DNA of 64,000 nucleotides, taken from Pseudomonas yamanorum. GTDB taxonomy: Bacteria > Pseudomonadota > Gammaproteobacteria > Pseudomonadales > Pseudomonadaceae. The notes below the pieces were generated by a model that was not told the origin of the DNA, searched no databases, and worked only from the letters and a program-made list of their open reading frames with translations. The stretch lies in the NCBI RefSeq assembly GCF_013386765.1, contig NZ_JACARE010000018.1, forward strand, positions 461,525 through 525,524, given 5' to 3'. Position numbers and translations under genes: made by a program. This document shows positions 61,658 to 64,000 of this stretch, one piece after another. Numbering within the stretch: position 1 is the first letter of the stretch; each line of letters begins with the position of its first letter.

Positions 61658-61748
61658 GCCATCGCAGGCAAGCCAGCTCCCACAGTTGGAATGCATTTCG
61701 CTGGCCCGACTCGATCAACTGTGGGAGCCGGGCTTGCCCGCGATGGCG
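61658..61748. repeat. Hybrid REP/REPIN element
   Basis: GCCATCGCAGGCAAGCCAGCTCCCACA and TGTGGGAGCCGGGCTTGCCCGCGATGGC, arms of the two sequence varieties, about 35 bp apart. It lies after the LysR gene and before the ABC importer. Confidence 0.88.
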
Positions 61749-61850
61749 CCGGTCCAGGCAAAACCTTCCTCAAGCCCTACCCAAATCCACCAATACCACT
61801 ATCGCCACGTTTTGCCTTTCTGCCACAAGAGGGACGCATTGCCTGCCTAG

Positions 61851-61873
61851 GATGAGCTTCATCAGTTTGATGA
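61851..61873. promoter_or_regulatory. Overlapping palindromes before the importer gene
   Basis: GATGA-GCT-TCATC (61851-61863) and TCATCA-GTT-TGATGA (61859-61873) share their middle half-site, giving three half-sites 8-9 bp apart right before the ribosome site of the ABC ATPase gene. It may be an operator for the neighbouring LysR protein or another dimeric regulator. Confidence 0.4.
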
Positions 61874-61882
61874 GGTGCCTCC

Positions 61883-62947
61883 ATGAACACAGTCCTGAGC
61901 AACCCCGGCGCGCCAATGAAAGTGCGCGGTGTACAGAAACGCTTCGGCGCCTTCACCGCGCTGGATAACGTGTCCCTGGACGTCGCCGCCGGCGAACTGG
62001 TGTGCCTGCTGGGCCCGTCGGGCTGCGGCAAGACCACCTTGCTGCGCTGCATCGCAGGTCTGGAGCGTCAGGACAGCGGCGAGTTGTACCTCGGCGAACG
62101 CGACGTTTCCCTACTGGCACCCCAGGCGCGGGACTACGGCATCCTGTTCCAGTCCTACGCGCTGTTTCCCAATCTCACTGTCGAAGCAAACATCGGCTAC
62201 GGCCTCACCGGCAGTGGTCGCGATGAAGTGCGCAAGCGCGTCGGGCAGATGCTGGAACTGGTGGGCCTGGTAGGCAGCGAAAAAAAATACCCCGGCCAAC
62301 TCTCCGGCGGCCAGCAACAACGTGTAGCCCTGGCCCGCGCGTTGGCACCGGCGCCATCCTTGCTGCTGCTGGACGAACCCATGTCGGCCCTCGACGCCCG
62401 GGTGCGCGAGCATCTGTGCACCGAGCTGCGCCAGCTGCAACGCCGCCTGGGCATCACCACGTTGATGGTCACCCACAACCAGGACGAGGCCATGTTGATG
62501 GCCGACCGCATCGCCGTGATGAACAACGGCAAGGTCGAGCAATACGCCACGCCCCAGGAAATCTACGACCGCCCGGCCACGCCGTTCGTGGCCGAGTTTG
62601 TCGGCCAGGGCAACTGGCTGCCGTTCAGCCGCAACAGCGCCAGCCACGCCCAGGTCGGCGGGATGAATATGCGCCTGGCGGACAACGCAGGCGTTGCAAA
62701 GTCGGGCCGTCTGTTCTGCCGCCCGGAAGCCATCAGCGTCAACCCGCCGGTGCATGAAGAAAACCTGTTCCCGGCCAAGGTCCGCGAGATCACCTTCCTC
62801 GGCAACCGCTGCCGCATGAGCTTCGAGCTGGACCAACTGCCTGGCCATCCGCTGCTGGCCGAGCTGGCCCCGGAAGCCATGCCGCGCCTCGGCGCCCAGG
62901 ACATCTGGGTCGCGCTGCCCCCGCGCAGCCTGCAGGTGTTTGCCTGA
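61883..62947 (+). CDS. ABC importer ATPase, 2-aminoethylphosphonate-type
   Basis: Protein of 354 aa, PotA/FbpC-like. Walker A GPSGCGKTTLLRCIAG, Q-loop FQSYALFPNLTVEAN, signature LSGGQQQRVALARAL, Walker B LLLLDEPMSALDARVR, then TOBE-like C terminus (LFCRPEAISVNPP). The insertion after the Q-loop (LTGSGRDEVRKRV) and the end of the protein look like ATPases of 2-aminoethylphosphonate importers as I recall, although Fe3+ or polyamine alternatives are not ruled out. One base separates its stop from the permease start. Confidence 0.8.
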   Translation: MNTVLSNPGAPMKVRGVQKRFGAFTALDNVSLDVAAGELVCLLGPSGCGKTTLLRCIAGLERQDSGELYLGERDVSLLAPQARDYGILFQSYALFPNLTVEANIGYGLTGSGRDEVRKRVGQMLELVGLVGSEKKYPGQLSGGQQQRVALARALAPAPSLLLLDEPMSALDARVREHLCTELRQLQRRLGITTLMVTHNQDEAMLMADRIAVMNNGKVEQYATPQEIYDRPATPFVAEFVGQGNWLPFSRNSASHAQVGGMNMRLADNAGVAKSGRLFCRPEAISVNPPVHEENLFPAKVREITFLGNRCRMSFELDQLPGHPLLAELAPEAMPRLGAQDIWVALPPRSLQVFA

Positions 62948-62948
62948 G

Positions 62949-64000
62949 ATGGCCCGCGATATGACGCTGCCGATACCCGATAACGTGGCTCGACAGGTTT
63001 CCCGTGCCGACGTCGGCGACCGTATTTTTGTGGTCGGCGGCAAGCTGCTCTGGCTGTGCCTGTTGAGCGTTGCGGTGCTGATGCCGCTGGCGGCTATCTT
63101 CTGGCGCGGCTTCAGCAGTGAAGCCGGGCAGGGCGGCGGCCTGGTGGCCGCGCGGGAGTTGGTCACCAGCGATAACTTTCACTGGTTGCTGGGTAACAGC
63201 CTGAAAGTTTCCCTCAGCGTGGCGGCCATCGTCGTACCGCTGGCTTATCTGTTTGCCTACGCCCTGCAACGCACGTTGATTCCCGGCAAGGCGATCTGGC
63301 GCGGCATGTCGCTGCTGCCGTTGATGGCGCCGTCGATGCTGCCGGGGATCGCATTGGTCTACCTGTTCGGTAACCAGGGCATGCTGCGGGGGCTGCTGTC
63401 GGACAACATCTATGGTTTCTGGGGCATCGTGCTCGGTGAAGTGATCTACACCTTTCCCCATGCCTTGATGATTTTGTTGTCGGCGCTTTCCCTGGCGGAT
63501 GCGCGATTGTTCGATGCCGCATCGAGCATGGGCGCCAGCCCGTCCCGGGCGTTTCGCAGCATCACCTGGCCCGCGACCCGCCAGGCGGTGTTCGCCGCGT
63601 TTTGCCTGGTGTTCACCCTGACCATCACTGACTTCGGCGTGCCCGTCGTCGTCGGTGGCGACTACCAGGTGCTGGCGCTGGAAGCCTACAAGGCCGTGGT
63701 CGGCCAGCAACAATTCGGCCGGGGCGCCTTGATCGGCATGGTCCTGCTGCTGCCGGCGCTGTTCAGCTTCGGTGTGGACGCCTGGTTGCGTCGCCGGCAT
63801 GGCGACTCCATGAGCGGCCGCGCCCAGGTGTTCCAGCCGGCGCCGTCGAAGCTGCGGGATAGCTGCTACCTGGCCGTCGTCCTGCTGATCTGCGCGACCT
63901 TGCTGTTGGTGTTCGGCATGGCGGTCTATTCATCGCTGGTGAAATTCTGGCCCTACAACCTGTCGCTGTCGCTGGCCCACTACCAGTTCGAAGACACGGC
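62949..64000 (+). CDS. ABC importer permease, partial (continues beyond window)
   Basis: Truncated at the right edge after about 350 residues, with no stop in the window. It starts MARDMTLPIPDNVARQ and has helices such as LLWLCLLSVAVLMPLAAIFW, SLLPLMAPSMLPGIALVY and GFWGIVLGEVIYTFPHALM, and a coupling loop DAASSMGASPSRAFRSITWP. The length so far and the second set of helices at the edge fit a fused, double-length permease of the type paired with 2-aminoethylphosphonate or iron ATPases. Confidence 0.85.
   Translation, partial: MARDMTLPIPDNVARQVSRADVGDRIFVVGGKLLWLCLLSVAVLMPLAAIFWRGFSSEAGQGGGLVAARELVTSDNFHWLLGNSLKVSLSVAAIVVPLAYLFAYALQRTLIPGKAIWRGMSLLPLMAPSMLPGIALVYLFGNQGMLRGLLSDNIYGFWGIVLGEVIYTFPHALMILLSALSLADARLFDAASSMGASPSRAFRSITWPATRQAVFAAFCLVFTLTITDFGVPVVVGGDYQVLALEAYKAVVGQQQFGRGALIGMVLLLPALFSFGVDAWLRRRHGDSMSGRAQVFQPAPSKLRDSCYLAVVLLICATLLLVFGMAVYSSLVKFWPYNLSLSLAHYQFEDT

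Overview
The window looks like a chromosomal segment of a fluorescent Pseudomonas of the P. fluorescens group. It is GC-rich. It carries an lsfA-ssuEADCBF sulfonate unit, a full spu polyamine cluster, and many REP/REPIN palindromes of the GTGGGAGC...GCGGGCAAGC or GCAGGCAAGC type. From about 15.8 to 57.9 kb the gene order follows, as I remember it, the P. aeruginosa PAO1 block PA0296 to PA0342 (spuI ... hacB ... serA ... rpiA-ilvA ... rppH-ptsP ... lgt-thyA). Accessory genes interrupt that backbone. PAO1 locus correspondences are from memory, not from a search. I see no rRNA, tRNA, CRISPR array, insertion sequence or prophage.

Layout. 0-5.5 kb: a GspE/PilB-type secretion ATPase, a small ACT-like protein divergent from an Lrp/AsnC regulator, a CYTH-CHAD triphosphatase and an ArgE-type deacetylase. 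5.7-9 kb: argA, a 594-bp non-coding stretch, and an OprD-family porin. 9.2-14.9 kb: sulfate-starvation genes, with the 1-Cys peroxiredoxin lsfA followed by ssuE-A-D-C-B-F (FMN reductase, binding protein, monooxygenase, permease, ATPase, Mop-like protein). 15-26.7 kb: a TetR regulator, then the gamma-glutamylated polyamine pathway: spuI divergent from spuA-B-C, followed by the uptake system spuD-E-F-G-H. 26.8-30 kb: an HD-domain protein, a GlxA-type regulator, a carboxymuconolactone decarboxylase/AhpD-like protein and a cupin-AraC regulator. 30.2-32.5 kb: an Ntn-hydrolase acylase of the HacB/PvdQ type.

32.7-36.7 kb is the most unusual part. Two convergent, tightly coupled operons meet with an 11-bp overlap: a FemAB/GNAT-like transferase plus a divergent arginase-fold protein on one side, and a pair of SMR-like four-helix transporters plus a DegT-type aminotransferase on the other. 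I know of no described pathway with this composition. It is the best candidate here for an undescribed system.

36.8-58 kb returns to backbone genes: DUF6436 thioredoxin-like protein, alpha/beta hydrolase, 2OG-Fe(II) oxygenase, DUF523, an amino-acid binding protein, DUF4399, serA divergent from a D-2-hydroxyglutarate dehydrogenase, a FAH-family protein, two tandem SdiA-regulated beta-propeller paralogues, rpiA, ilvA, DUF2269, a HAD phosphatase, rppH, ptsP, NRDE, a TauE/SafE transporter, lgt and thyA. 58-60.8 kb is a cadmium/zinc resistance pair, cadR divergent from cadA with a MerR-type elongated promoter. From 60.8 kb to the end come a LysR regulator and an ABC importer resembling 2-aminoethylphosphonate systems, whose permease runs off the window.
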